Assembly (NCBI GenBank): GCA_033961575.1
Contig: CM066740.1
Span: 90,131,117-90,195,116 of the forward strand
Length of the DNA: 64,000 nucleotides
Source: Aselliscus stoliczkanus
Lineage: Eukaryota > Chordata > Mammalia > Chiroptera > Hipposideridae
Direction of reading: 5' to 3'
How positions within the stretch are numbered: the stretch's first letter is position 1; every line of letters begins with the position of its first letter. The notes under the pieces were generated by a model that saw only the letters and a list, made by a program, of their open reading frames with translations, ran no database searches and had not been told where the DNA came from. Made by a program: the position numbers and the translations under genes. This document shows, one piece after another, positions 21,915 to 34,539 of this stretch.

Positions 21915-22225
21915 CATGCCTAAGGCTCATCTTGGCCTGAAGCAGCCCTCCCGTTGTTCTGTCATCTAGGTTAAGGTGCCTTTGAAATGCCTCTTTCAGA
22001 CTCCTCCTTCTAAGATATGATTACCCTCGAGGGAGCAAATAAGCATCACTATCCTGTAATCCAAGCCTCACATGCTTTGCTTTCTCCACCTGCCTATTAA
22101 CCTTTCTTGTCCCCTCCTTAATTTCAAAGGCATAAAAGAAACTACAGAACTGTTAATTTGAGATCTTGCTCTCTAGCCTATCTTGTCAGTTTGGTGACTT
22201 ATAAAAATTCTCTACAGGTTTGTTC
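21915..22225. repeat. Insertion in L1, possibly an LTR fragment
   Basis: About 300 bp unlike L1 separate TTAGTTTCAGGT from ATAAGTCTAGTAATC, which are contiguous in L1 elements I remember. It contains CATAAAAGAAACTACAGAAC and a TTGCTCTCTAGCC word typical of LTR R regions. Family unknown. Confidence 0.3.
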
Positions 22226-22346
22226 ATCTCTTACATCCACAGAAGCTATCCCACCGATAAGTCTAGTAATCTATCACCATACATAGTTCTTACAGTATTA
22301 TTGACTATATTCCCTATGCTGTACTTTACATCCCCATGGCTATTCA

Positions 22347-22460
22347 TTTTTTTTTTTTTTTTTTTTTTGAGGGCAGTGTCACTGGCCCTCATATGTGGGA
22401 CCCGAACCGGGGCTGCTGGCTTCCCAAGCCAGCGCTTAACCACCACGCCACTCGGCCGGC
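22347..22460 (-). mobile_element. Short tRNA-derived SINE
   Basis: Full short SINE flanked by the perfect duplication CCCCATGGCTATT (22333-22345 and 22462-22474). Inserted into the antisense L1. Confidence 0.93.
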
Positions 22461-25400
22461 ACCCCATGGCTATTATTATGACTGGCAATTTGTACTTCTT
22501 AATCCCTGTCACCTTTCTTACCCAGCTCCCCAAAATGCCCCTCCCAACTGGTGACCATCAATTTGTTCTCTGTATCTATGAGTTCGTTTCTGTTTGTTCA
22601 TTTATTTTGTCCTTTAGCTTCTACATATAAGGAAAATCATAGGGTGTTTGTCTTTCGCTGTCTGACTTATTTGGTTTAGCATAAGTCCCTCTAGGTCCGT
22701 CCATGTTGTCACAAATGGCAAGGTTACCTTCTTTGTTATGGCTGAGTAATATTCCATTGCATATATGTACCACATCTTCTTTATCCAGGCGTCTGTTGAT
22801 GAACACTCAGGTTGCTTCTATATCTTGGCTAGTGTAAATAATGCTGCAGTGAACATAGGGGTGCAGCTATCTTTTCAAGTTAGTGTTTTGGATTTCTTCA
22901 AATAAGTAACTAGAAGTGGAATTGCTATGTCATATATAGTAGTTCTGTTTTTAATTTTGATGACTTAACATCCAAACCTATAGAGAATTTTAGTAGTAAT
23001 TTATTTGAGGCAAACAGGATATGCCTGGAAGCAACATGTCAACAGACTGAGAAAAATGCTTCCAAGAAATGATCCTTTGCAGTTTCTTTTATGCATTTGG
23101 AATTAAGGACGGAACCCAAAGAAGATTACATGGAGGTGGGAGAAAGCAAGGCAGGGGTCTGATAATAGGATAGTTAACATTCACGGTATTTTTTGATCAC
23201 ATGTCATATTCTTGCCTCCTTTGTCATAGATTAATTGACCATGTAGGCGTGGGTTAATTTCTGGGCTCTCTATTCTTTTCCATTGATGTATGTGTTTCTC
23301 TATGCCAGTACCATGCTGTTTTGATTACTGTGCTTTTGTAATAGGGTTTGATATCAGGTTGTATGATACCATCATTGTTATTCTAAATATTACTTTGACT
23401 ATTTGAGGTCTTTTGTGGTTCCATATGAATTTTAGGATTATTCTAGTTGTGGAAAATACCACTGGTATTTTGGTAGGGATTGTGTTGAATCTATAGATTG
23501 CTTTGGGTATGGACATTTTAGAGATATTCATTCTTCCTATCTGTGAGCTATGGTATAGCCTTCCATTTATTTGTATTTTTTCAGTGAAAAGTCTTATAGT
23601 TTTCCAAGTACCAGGTGTTTTACTTCCTTGGTGAAAGTTATTCCTAGGGATTTTATTGTTTTTGATGGAATTGTAAATGGGATTTTTTTTTTAAATTTCT
23701 TTTTTTGATAGTTTGTTATTGGTGTATAAAAATGCACCTGATTTCTGAATGTTAAATTTGTATCCTCCTACTTTACTGAATTCATTTATTCTGTCTAATA
23801 GATTTTTGGTAGACTCATTAGGGTTTTTTTTTATATGTCATCTGCAAATAATGACAGTTTTATTTCTTCCTTTCCAATTTGGATGCCTTTCATTCTTTTT
23901 CTTGTCTGATTGCTGTGACTAGGACTTCCATTACTATGTTGAATAAAAGTGATGAAACTGGACATCCTTGTTTGTTCCTGATCTTAAAGCTTTCAGCTTT
24001 TTACCATTATGTTAGGTGTGGGTTTGTCGTATGTGGTCTTTATTATGTTGAGATAAGTTTCCTCTATCTCCACTTGGCTGGAGATAGTTTTTATCATAAA
24101 AGGCTGCTGGATTTTGTCAAATGCTTTTTCTGTATCTATTGACATAGTCATATGATTTTTATCCTTCATTTTGTTTCTGTAGTGTATTGTGTTAATTCAT
24201 TTGTGGATATTGAACCAATCTTACATCCCAGGAATATATCTCACTTGATCATAGTATATGATCTTTTTACTGTTTTGCTGAATTTGGTTTGCCAGTATTT
24301 TGTTGAGGATTTTTGCATCTGTGTTCATCAGGGATATTGGCCTATAACTTTTTTTGTAGTGTCTTTGTCTGGTTTTTATATCAGGGTAATGATAGCCTTG
24401 TAAAAATGAGTTTGGGAGCCTTCTTGCCTCTTTAGTTTTTTGGAATAATTTGATAAGGATAGATAATCTTCTCGAATTGTTAGGTGAAATTCATCTGTGA
24501 AACCATTTGGTCTAAGACTTTTGTTTGTTGGATTTTTTGATTATTGATTTGATTTTGTTAGTAGTTATTGGTCTGTTCAGATTTTTTATTTCTTCCTGAT
24601 TCAGTCTTGGGAGATTGTATGTTTCTAGGAATTCATTCATTTCTTCCAAGTTGTCCAGTTTGTTGGCCTATAATTGTTTATAGTGTTTTCTTATAACCCT
24701 CTGTAATTTCTGTGGTGGCAGTTGTCCCTTTTTTTTCATTTCTGATTTTATTTATTTGGACCCCCTTTCTTTTTTTCTTGATGAGTGTGGCTAAAAGTTT
24801 GTCAGTTTTGTTTATCTTTTCAAAGAACCAGCTCTTAGTTTCATTGATCTTTTCTATTTTTTTTTTAGACTATTTCATTTATTTCTGCTCTGACCTTTAT
24901 CATTTCCTTCCTTCTACTCACTTTGGGCTTTGTTCTTTTTCTAGTTCTTGTAGGTGTGAGGTGAGACAGTTTGAGATTTTTCTTGTTTGTTGAGGTAGGC
25001 CTGTATTGCTATGAGTTTTCTTCCTGGAACTGCTTTGGCTGTGTCCTGTAGAGCTTTGGGTTGTTGATTTTCATTTTCATTTGTATCAGGGTATGTTTTG
25101 ATTTCTTCCTAGGTGTCGGCGCTGACCCACTCGTTGTTCAGTAGCAAGCAGGTTAGTCCCATGTACTTGTATGTTTTTTGGTTTTCTTCCTGTAATTGAT
25201 TTCTAGTATCATACTGTTGTGATTGGAGGAGATGCTTGATAGGATTTTAATCTTAAATTTATTGATACTTGTTTTGTGGCCTATGTGGTCTACCCTGGAA
25301 AATGTTCCACGTGCAACTGAAAAGAATATATGTTCTGCTGCTTTTGGGTAAAATGCTCTAAAAATGTCAGTTAAATCCATCTGGTCTAATGTGTCATTTA

Positions 25401-25602
25401 AAACCACTTTCCTTATTGATTTCTTGTCTGGATGATCTAGTCATTGATGTCAATGGGGTGTTAAAGTCCCCTATTACTGTACTGCTGTCGATCTCTCTAT
25501 TTATGTCCATCTATATTTTTGCCTTATATATTTAGGTGCTACTATGTTGGGTGTATACATGTTTACAAGAGTTATATCTTCTTGTTGGATTGATCCCTTA
25601 TC

Positions 25603-26985
25603 AGGCTGGCTGACGGTGAGTGCTGACCATGACTACAGTTGATGAGCTTTTGTGTGGGGGCTGACTCCGTGGAGTGGGAGTCACTTTAGCCGAGCAGAGT
25701 CTGCCCTTCCGGTGTGTTGTATGTGGAGCTGGTTGGGTGGTGTTCTGGTGAGGTCTGAAGCCGGTCACCGGGTGTGTTGCTTCTGGAGCCTCGAGAGGGG
25801 CTGTGGTGCAGGCCAAGGTCAGCTGCCTCTTGTGCTGGGTTTGGAGCCCCTTGGTAGGAGCTACAAAGTGATATGCAGTTGGTTGCCACTTGGGCTGGGT
25901 TTAGAGGTGCTTGAGAGAGGCTATACTCTGAACTGAGCCTGGCTCCTGCTTATGCTGGGCTTGGGACCCTTTGGTGGGCATCGCAATGTGAGCTGAGGCC
26001 AGCCACCACTTGTGCCAGGCTTGTGGTTGCTTAGTTGAAGCTTCATTCTAGGCCAAGATTGACTGGCCCTTATGCTAGATTTGGGGCCACCTGATGGGAA
26101 TTACAGGGCAAATTGAGACTGGTTGCCACTTGTATGGGTCATGGGGCTGCACAGCAAGATATACCAGGCACACCGAGATTGGCCATTGCTTGTTTGGGGT
26201 GTGTGGACCTTGAGGAGATTTGGGGAAAGTCTGCAGCGCGAGCCAGCAGGGAGAGTGGGGTGGGGGGGTGCCAGGGAATCACCCGGATGGAGTGAACGGT
26301 GTGCGCCAGGTTAATGGAGAGCTCGGATTGGGTGCTCACATACATCAGGCTGGCTGGGTGGGAGGAAACTCCCACAAGGGAATGGTGGCACTTGGCAGCA
26401 CTTTGTCCCTCGAGAGAGTTGCCCCGACTGCTGCCCCTCCAGCCCTTGTCCTGAAGTTAGTCAATGTATTTCCTCCCAATACACCCCTGGCGCTTTTCAA
26501 GCTGCTGCCCCTGCCCTGGATCTTGGAGCCAGTAGGTCTGAGTGAGCGAGTGTGCGCGGTCCTTTTAGGAGAAGCGCATCCGTCTTTGGAAGCGCCTTGT
26601 CTTTCTTAGACACGATCCCTGCTGGTTTTCAGCCAGATGTCATGGGGACTCCTCTTCCTGGCCCTGATGCCCTGGGTTGGGGAGCCCGACATGGGGCTGG
26701 GATCCTCCTCTCTTCAGGAGGGCACTGCTGCAGCCAAGATTCCCCTCCTGATTCTTAATCACCGCATCGTGGGTGTGGGACCTGCCCGTTCCATGTCTCT
26801 GCCCCTCCTACCAGTCTTGATGGGCTGCTTTATATGCTTAGTTACAGGAATTCTGTTCAGCTAGTCTTCAGATGGTCCTCAAGAGTGGTGGTTCTGTAAT
26901 TTAGTGGTACTTTTGGCATAGTTGTGGGAGGAGGCAAGCACAGGGTTTCTTCTGCCATCTATTCTGCCATCCTGAGCGAAGTCCC
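25603..26985 (-). mobile_element. L1 5' UTR, antisense
   Basis: G+C-rich, internally repetitive sequence. Its minus strand begins with GATGGCAGAAGAAACCCTGT and continues with GACTGGTAGGAGGGGCAGAG, like L1 5' UTRs. It joins directly to ORF2-type sequence at about 25602, with no ORF1 between. This is either an internal deletion or two separate insertions. Confidence 0.65.
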
Positions 26986-27178
26986 ATTCCTTTTTAAATT
27001 AAATTTTATGACTTAGATTTTACCATCTCAAGTGAACTAGATGCATTCATCCAGGACTGCATCTAAATTTGATTAGATAGGCTAAATTTGATATTTCATT
27101 TTAATTAGCTGATTAATAATGATTTCAAGTCATATTTCCTGATAGCTTTTGCTTTCCTTAGAGAAGCTTTTCACTTTG

Positions 27179-27261
27179 TAACTGGCCCTCATATGTGGGA
27201 TCCGAACCGGGGCCGCTGGCGTCCCAAGCCAGCTCTTAACCAACACACCACTCGGCCGGCT
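27179..27261 (-). mobile_element. Short tRNA-derived SINE lacking its 3' tail
   Basis: Complement of the SINE head and B-box region only (ACTGGCCCTCATATGTGGGA to CCACTCGGCCGGC). It is flanked by an 18-bp duplication, AGAGAAGCTTTTCACTTT (27161-27178 and 27263-27280). No A-tail or GAGGGCAGTG end is present. Confidence 0.85.
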
Positions 27262-29036
27262 CAGAGAAGCTTTTCACTTTGAAGTATTCTTTTCTTGCAA
27301 GTATAAAAATATCTTGCAACTCTTTAGAAAAACTATTATTTTGTACTCTATAGGCAACAAAAGTGATAAGAGCTCTATCTGTATAAAATTTCCTGTTCAG
27401 ACTTATTTGTACAGCAAGAATGCTCCAGCTCTGGAATCAGCGAATCCTCCAAGGAACTCTAGTTCCTTTTAGTGGAGCATAGCATTTAAAAAACCATATT
27501 TTTGCTTTCAGGCGCTCTCAATAAACAGAAGCAGGAAATTTTCGTGTCCTGAGCTTTATATTGACTTCTATATATAAATATTTAAAAACCATGTGCTTGG
27601 ACCATACCAAGATAGCACAGTAGGTAAATGCTGTGCTTACCTTCTCTCACAACCACATCAAAATGACAACTAATCTACAAAACAATCATTATTGAGAATC
27701 GCCTAAAATCTTGCTGAACTGAAGCCCTTCAACTGAGGACGTGCAGAAGAAGCCACGTCCAGACTGGTAGGAGGGGCAGAGACATGGAACGGGCTGGTCC
27801 CACACCCACGTGTGACCATTAAAGATTGGGAGGGAGTTTTCAGCTGTGGGGGCACCCCCTTATCCCCGAGAGGAGTGAGAGGTCCCAGTCCCAGCCCAGC
27901 GCAGGGTTCCAGTACTGGAGAGAGAAGTCCCCATAATTTCTGGTTGTGGAAACCAGCAGACATTGTAACTAAGATGGAGGATGGCTGCACTCCCAGGCAC
28001 TTCTCGTACAGGGACCGCACGTGGCCTTCCCACCAATGGAATCCCTGGCTCTGAGCTCCAGCACAGGGGCAGTGGCTGGAAAGGTGGCAGGGATACATGG
28101 TGGGGACTGAGTTGTCTGGCTTGGGATGGGGACTGGAAAGGCGGCTCTCTCCTGCACGGAGGAGCTGCTGGAGGCCATGGTTTCTTTGTTGAGCCCTCCC
28201 CCTTCCCAGTGTATGCAGGCAGGCAGCCGCCATATCTGAGTTCGTTCACCACACCCTGGCAATTGGAGACCTTGCCCCGCCCACCTTACAGACACACCCA
28301 AACTGCTTCCAGTGGCTTTCTCATATAAACCACCCGTCTTAGCTCATGCTGCAGACTTTCCTAGGGTCTCTCAAAGGTTCTTGGAACCTCGACAAGCAGC
28401 ATGACTTGAACATGTCCTGTTTGTACCTCTGGCTGAGCGGCCCTAAATCCGGCACTAGCAGTAGCCCGCCTTGGTTTGCGGCCTGGCCTCTCAAGGCACT
28501 TCCAAGCACAGCACGGGCAGCAGCCACCTGCAGGTTTCTTGGTGGCTCCTGCCAGGTGGCCCCAGGTGGCTGAACTTTACCTACAGTGGATCCCCTCCAA
28601 GGTGGTCCTGGGGTTGGCGCCCCCAGTGGCCAGCTTCAAAATGAGCTGGAGCGTCACTCAGCTGTCTCCCAAGACACACCCGCGGGATGGATTCACAGAC
28701 ACCGGAGCCCTGCTGAGGCGGATCCTGCTGCGTAGGGTCAGCCCCTGCACACAGCTCCTCCAGTGTAGTCACGGCCAGGCCTCACAACCAGTGAGCCCAA
28801 GGATGAGTCCCTCCCACTGAGGTGCAGTTATCAACCAAGGCTCAACTACAAGAGGAGGGCACACACAACCCACACAAGGGACACACCTGGAGTGCATGGC
28901 TCAAGTGACCAGAAAGACTGGGCCACTGGGCCCCACAGCACACCTACTACATAAGGCCACTCTGTTAAGACTGGAAGGCACAGCAACCGTACCTGATACA
29001 TAGAAACAAACACAGGGAGGCAGCCAAAATGGAGAG

Positions 29037-30453
29037 ACAAAGAAACATGTCCCAAATAAAAAGAACAGAACAAAGCTCCAGGAAAAGAACTAAATGAAAT
29101 GGAGATAAGCAATCTATCAGGCGCAGAGTTCCAAACACTGGTTATAAGGACGCTCAATGATCTCAGGGAGAACTTCAACATAGAGATAGGAAGCATAAAA
29201 ATGGAGATGGAAGCTATAAAAAAGAACCAGTCAGAAATAAATGATACAATAATGGAAATGAAGAATATATTTCAGGGCTGGCCGAGTGGCGCATTGGTTA
29301 AGAGCTGGTTTGGGATGCTAGCAGTCCCGATTCAGATCCCACATATGAGGGCCAGTGACACTGCCCTCTACAACTAAGATGGTGAACAGCAGCTCCACCT
29401 GGAGCTGGGCTGCTGTGAGTCTCTGGTGATGGCATGGCTGCAGCCCCTGCTGCGGTGGGCTGCCATAGGCTACAATTGAGTGGCCGGCAGCCAGCCTGAG
29501 CTGCCAGTAGCCTTGGTGAGCGACCATCCAGAGGCTGGCGACCGATCTGCCTCATCTGGGAAGAGCGCAATGATGATACTAACATGGGCCAGTGAAGCAA
29601 CATCCTCCGCAACTAGACTGAAGAACAAAAAGATAGCAACTTGTCTGTTCCCCTTCCCCAATTCCCCAACGCTGTTCCCCTCCCCAATTCCCCAATAAAA
29701 AATCTAAAAAAATTTAAAAAAATAAAAAAAATAAAAGCTGGCACGTTAAATAATTTTCAGAAAAGAAAAAAAATATATATATATATATATATATTTCAGG
29801 GAATCAACAGTAGATTAAATGAAGCAGAGGATTCAACTAGCGATGTAGAAGATAAGGTAGTAGAAAACATCCTACCAAAACAGCAAAAAGTAAAAGAATC
29901 CAAAAAGTTGAGGAGAGTTTAAGGGGCCTCTGGGACAATATGTGCGTACCAACATTCGCATTATAGAGGTACCAGAAGGAGAAGAAAGAGCAAGGCATTG
30001 AAAACCTATTTGAAGAAATAATGACAGAAAACTTCCCTAAATTGGTGAAGGAAATAGACATACAAGCCCAGGAAGCACATAGAGTCCCAACAAGATTAAC
30101 TCGAGGAGGCCAATGCCAAGACACATCATAAAATGCCAAAGATTAAAGACAAAGAGAGAATCTTAAGAGCCGCAAGAGAAAAGCAGTTAGTTACCCACAA
30201 GGGAGCCCCCATAAGACTGTCAGCTGATTGCTCAACAGAAACTTTGCAGGCAAGAAGGGACTGGCAGGAAATATTCCAGGTGATGAAAAGCAGCGACATA
30301 CAACCAAGACTGCTCTACCCAGCAAGGCTGTCATTTAGAATTGAAGGACAGATAAGGAGCTTCCCAGACAAGGAAAAGCTGAAGGAGTTCACCACCAAAC
30401 CAGCATTCCAGGGAATCGTAGAGGGACTTCTTTTAAGATGGGAGGGGGGTTAA
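29037..30453 (+). pseudogene. L1/HAL1 ORF1 (RNA-binding protein), broken
   Basis: The N-terminal part reads as a coiled-coil-like stretch (ENFNIEIGSIKMEMEAIKKN at about 29171-29230). A SINE interrupts it at 29276-29785, and it resumes with INSRLNEAEDSTSDVEDKVV. The C-terminal domain at 30133-30453 contains ILRAAREKQLVTHKG, IRLSADCSTETLQARRDW and QPRLLYPARLSFRIEGQI. Frameshifts occur near 29920-30130. Not functional. Confidence 0.75.
29276..29785 (+). mobile_element. Composite tRNA-derived SINE (long form)
   Basis: Head GGCTGGCCGAGTGGCGCATT, middle CAGCTCCACCTGGAGCTGGG, tail CCCCAATTCCCCAATAAAAA plus a long A-rich end and an (AT)n tract. The duplication ATATATTTCAGG flanks it. It interrupts the HAL1 ORF1. 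Confidence 0.9.
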
Positions 30454-30769
30454 GGATGGGTCAGAGGGGAGGGGAGTAAGAAGAACAAATTGCTCGTTAC
30501 ACAGTAGTCATGGGGATGTATACTGCATAAGGAATACAGTCAGTAGTATTGTAATAACTAGATAGGATGCCAGATAGGTACTAGATCTACCAGGGTGATG
30601 GATGGGAACGGGGGTGGGGCAGGGTGGAAAAGGTGAAGGCATTAAGAAATACAAATTGGCTGTTAATACAGTATGGGGAATAACTTATCGGAAGCACAAG
30701 GCCAGGGTTATGTTCTAAACTGTTGCTTTTATATTTCAAGGTGAACAGGCTAGGTAGTGCCAAAAAAAG

Positions 30770-32925
30770 TCAGCAAATAATAACGTAACAGAACATAGGG
30801 TCGTTTCCAGAAAACTTTATAATGCAATCCACCACCTCCAGACGTGTAGAAAGCTGACAAACCTAATAGGTCTGACAACTGGCCAATTCCCTTTTTTTCC
30901 TACTTTGAAGAGGATGAGCTAGGCTAGAAATCACTGATGACTTCACATTTTTTAAAGAATGCAAACAGGAACTCATCGGTTTCTTCCTTGCCAGGTGATA
31001 GAATGAAACGATTAAGGCCATAGGTCTGACATCAGATGACTGGGATGCAAATCTGTTTCTCCCCTTTTAGCCATGTGTCTATAAAGCAAGTTACTTACTT
31101 TCTCTAAAATCCAGAGGGAAAAAGATAAGCCTTGTACTTGTCCCCCTTTATTTTATACCCTAGACTACTTTTGTTGTTGTTGTTGTTGTTAGTCTTAATT
31201 TGCATACTTGACTAATGTACGTAAGCTACTTTGTCAGCACCTTCTGCTCCCGAGAAACGCATGGCATACAGGCAGAATATAATACTCAGTAGCCATGGCG
31301 TAAGGGTAGTCAGCTCTGCTAGGATTTCTTTGGGCCTGAGGACCAAGCTGGCTATTGAAGGCTGTGGTGACTGGATTACAGGTGCCTGTTCACACGCTGC
31401 GCTCAAAGCCATTTTAGTTGCTCAGTTATTTGGATATCTCAGAACACTTATTTCTTCATTTATTCATCTCATCTGATGTACTTTGGATTTAATCCCCCTT
31501 TTATGGGCAGAAGGAGAACAAGAAATAAGAGTTTCCATAGTTTTCAGTTGACAGTGGTTACGTGCGGCTCATTTCGGGCACCTCTGTGAGGAGCTGCATT
31601 CCGGAGGCTGGCTGATGACAGAGCTTTGAATTTCTTTAGGTGGCGGACAGGCCACCACTCTTATTTGTTCTCTCTCTGTCCTCACTTATCTGCTTGGCCT
31701 CTGAAGACATTTGATTTTTTGACCCGTGTTGACATAATATGGGCTCTTTTGTTGGAACTGAGAAAAAGACAGCTGCAGTCAGGGCGTTTCCTGAGCATGC
31801 CTGGCAATCTGGACACATGGGGTCAGAAATTAATTATTGAAATATGACAGATCTTAATAAAGCAGGTGAAATATATACAAGAGTTAGAAAGGTCTTGAAT
31901 GTAATGACGCCATGAAGTAGATGTGTGCGGTGCACTCTTAAGAGGCCATGGCCATTTGCTCCTTGTTGCCTTCCCCAGGGCTTAAGGCTCTCCTTGGTCA
32001 TCTGGTCCGAAAGGGTTAAAGAAGAGTGGTCAGCCTCTGCGGGCCCATGTTACTGACCGAGCAGGGACGGGTCCCATGTTTGGCATGTCGCCTGTCCTTT
32101 TAGCTTCCTTTGCTTTAGTGTTTAATAAAATTTGCTTCTTTCTCCCATCAACATTACCATGTGGTTTTCCTCTGCATTTGAGATATAAAATAGGCACTAC
32201 ATGTGTTTATGCTCTTAGGTTTTTTTTTTTTAGAGGAAATTCATAAATATCAGGTATGTCAAAGGATTATTCCCAGGGAGCATATGATGTCTGGAATTTG
32301 CTCTGAACCTTTCCTAATTCAATAATCTCTTATTTGTAATTATGAAATACGTTGGTGGCAGTGTTTTCTTCTAGTCTTACAGGGTAGATAAGGAATGAAA
32401 AAGAATGGTGTGTACTTTTGTGTTGTCATCACCTGGTAATTTCACAGGGGTATTTAGGAAGGACACTTTTAAATCAGTATTTGTACTCACATGACTGTAG
32501 CTGAGTTGAAATCCGAATGTGTCTTATGGAAAAAAGCTAACAAATGTTTGCTGTTTGACAATTTGGAACAGAGGGTATACTGACGAGAAAATAGCCAGAA
32601 ACTGCTGAAAGGTAAATACTTAACATTTAAAGATAGACATTTTAAACTTCATTAAATATTATGAAAAATATTTTGTACTAAAGTAAAATGAAAGCTGTCC
32701 TGTTCAGTTAAATAGAATTGTCTCATTAATCGAATAGTTGTTCAGTGTTCAAATATTATTCAAGTTTTGACAAATTAATGGAATTAAAATATTCTTTCCT
32801 TTTAGTGTGCAAAAATCTCCTTTGGTTCTGAGATTAAAAGAAAAGGCCGTCATATTTTATTCAAAGCCTGAACATACTTAACCCTTCAAATTTGTTCTTA
32901 TGTTCTTAAGTTAGGAAGTTTTTTT
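30770..32925. other. GALNT11 intron 1, mostly unique; (TTG)n at 31168-31190
   Basis: No exon or clear repeat family was recognised, apart from a short TTG simple repeat and several A- or T-runs. Open frames here are short and show no family similarity. Confidence 0.4.
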
Positions 32926-32939
32926 CCTAAGAAATTTTT

Positions 32940-33040
32940 GTTTTTTTTGCGGGCAGTGTCACTGGCCCTCATATGTGGGACCGAAGCGGGGCCACTGGCT
33001 TCCCAAGCCAGCGCTTAACCACCACGCCACTCGGCTGGCC
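32940..33040 (-). mobile_element. Short tRNA-derived SINE
   Basis: GCGGGCAGTGTCACTGGCCC through CCACTCGGCTGGCC, flanked by the duplication CTAAGAAATTTTT. Confidence 0.9.
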
Positions 33041-33583
33041 CTCTAAGAAATTTTTTACCTCGATTATTGAAGAATAAACATTTTTCGTAGAAAATATTCT
33101 AAAGAAAATTAAACAGAAAATTATCCATAATGTCTCTAAATCTACTAAATTTATTTTTTTGGTAATTGCCAATAGCAGTATACTGTTTTATAGCTAGTGC
33201 AGAGAGATTAAAGATTAGTAGAATTTATAGTAAAACATTAATAGTGGTGAGATTTTAGGTGGTTTTTAATTTTTAACTATTTGCTCATCTGTATTTTCTG
33301 ATTTCTTTTTTTGTTAGCATGATAGCAGAGCTTAAAATTCGAATCCCTAGCACCTTGCATGGTGTCTGGCATCTAAAGCTCCTACTGTGTTTTAAGTATT
33401 AGCCTTTTCTTTAGGATTATTTAATGATTTTCAGAAGAAAAAAAAAATGTTGGATTGTTTAGTATGTTTAATAGGCTATGACTAGGAGATTAATGGAATG
33501 ATTTAAAGTATCTGTAGTGACATATTGCATAACAAGCATGTTTTGGTGAACTCTGCATAATTTACTCTATGGAGCATAATTTA

Positions 33584-33663
33584 TTGGGTTGTCGGAAAAG
33601 TCATGACGTATTTTTTCTATGTTTTTCGTTGCAAAAATGCGTCATGACTTTCTGACAGCCCAA
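33584..33663. mobile_element. 80-bp palindromic TA-flanked MITE (copy 1)
   Basis: Ends TTGGGTTGTCGGAAAAGTCA and TGACTTTCTGACAGCCCAA are inverted repeats around a short TATTTTTTCTATGTTTTTCG centre. TA duplications lie on both sides (33582-33583 and 33664-33665). Confidence 0.85.
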
Positions 33664-34539
33664 TAGTAGCTGGTGTGCTCTTCATTGTTAATAGACGGTG
33701 ACTACGAAAAGCATCTCAAAATGGGTCTTCTTAGCTGAAACTATTGTGCTATTGAGAAATACCCCTCACTCTAATCTGATAATGATGTTGGAGTTTGAGT
33801 GAGATCTCATGAGATTTTAGATATTTGTGACCTAAATAGTGTGCCACAGAGCATTTTTGACGTAACAGTAGATGCTAACAGTTGCAATAATAAGTTTGGT
33901 TTTGAGGTATGCATGTACTATAGGCAAATTCTTTATTGGGATAGCTCCAATTCCTGGATCTGGACAGGATTCCTCTGCTGTCATTAACGGCACCTCTTCA
34001 CAATCTGAGTGTTGGCATCTCATTTTCCAGCAGTCAGTCTTTCCAGGTCAGTCTCCCTGGTAACATAACTCTAACAATTGTTCGGCCACACCGGGGCCTC
34101 TGACCCCCTGGCCCGTCCATGGTTTCTCATCCTCACCCTCGCGTTTCTCCTTGCCTGGCTTAGAGCTCCCTGGTCTGTCATTCTGATCAGCACGTTGCAT
34201 CTGCGTCTCCCACTCATCTTCGGAACCTCCTGTCAAAATCCCAAGTCGCCGCTTACAGGGTGCCTGTCCCGAGCAGCTACCAGACCAAGACTAAAAAGAC
34301 ATAAAACCAAACTGCCTTATGTCACTGAAAATTCATGTACATAGCTGGTTAGCCTTTTATTCATTTACCTTCTGAAAAATATATTACAGTGCTGTCTCAC
34401 TGCTGAAGTTTTGGCTTAATTAACTATTCAAGTTTATGACTGAAGGAATTTGTTCACTAGTTGTTTTGTATTAACTAACCTTAAATGTTTGCTTTGACCC
34501 TCCTTTTTAAAGGCTTACAGCCTTGTGTATTGAAACCAC

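Larger units (their letters stand above)
21840..25602 (-). mobile_element. L1 antisense: ORF2 part and 3' end
   Basis: From the A-rich 3' end near 21840 through CATGTTGTCACAAATGGCAA and the reverse-transcriptase region to the endonuclease region ending near 25602. Stops are frequent. Non-L1 insertions are seen at about 21915-22225 and 22966-23200, and a SINE at 22347-22460. Confidence 0.8.
27598..30760 (+). mobile_element. HAL1-like (half-L1) retrotransposon, near full length
   Basis: Starts with an L1/HAL1 5' leader (CCAAGATAGCACAGTAGGTA, CACAACCACATCAAAATGAC, GACTGGTAGGAGGGGCAGAG). An ORF1-like coding region follows from about 29037 to 30453. It then passes directly to a noncoding 3' part (GTATTGTAATAACTAGATAG) with no reverse-transcriptase region. 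This layout fits HAL1, which lacks ORF2. A composite SINE splits ORF1. The 3' limit is approximate. Confidence 0.65.
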
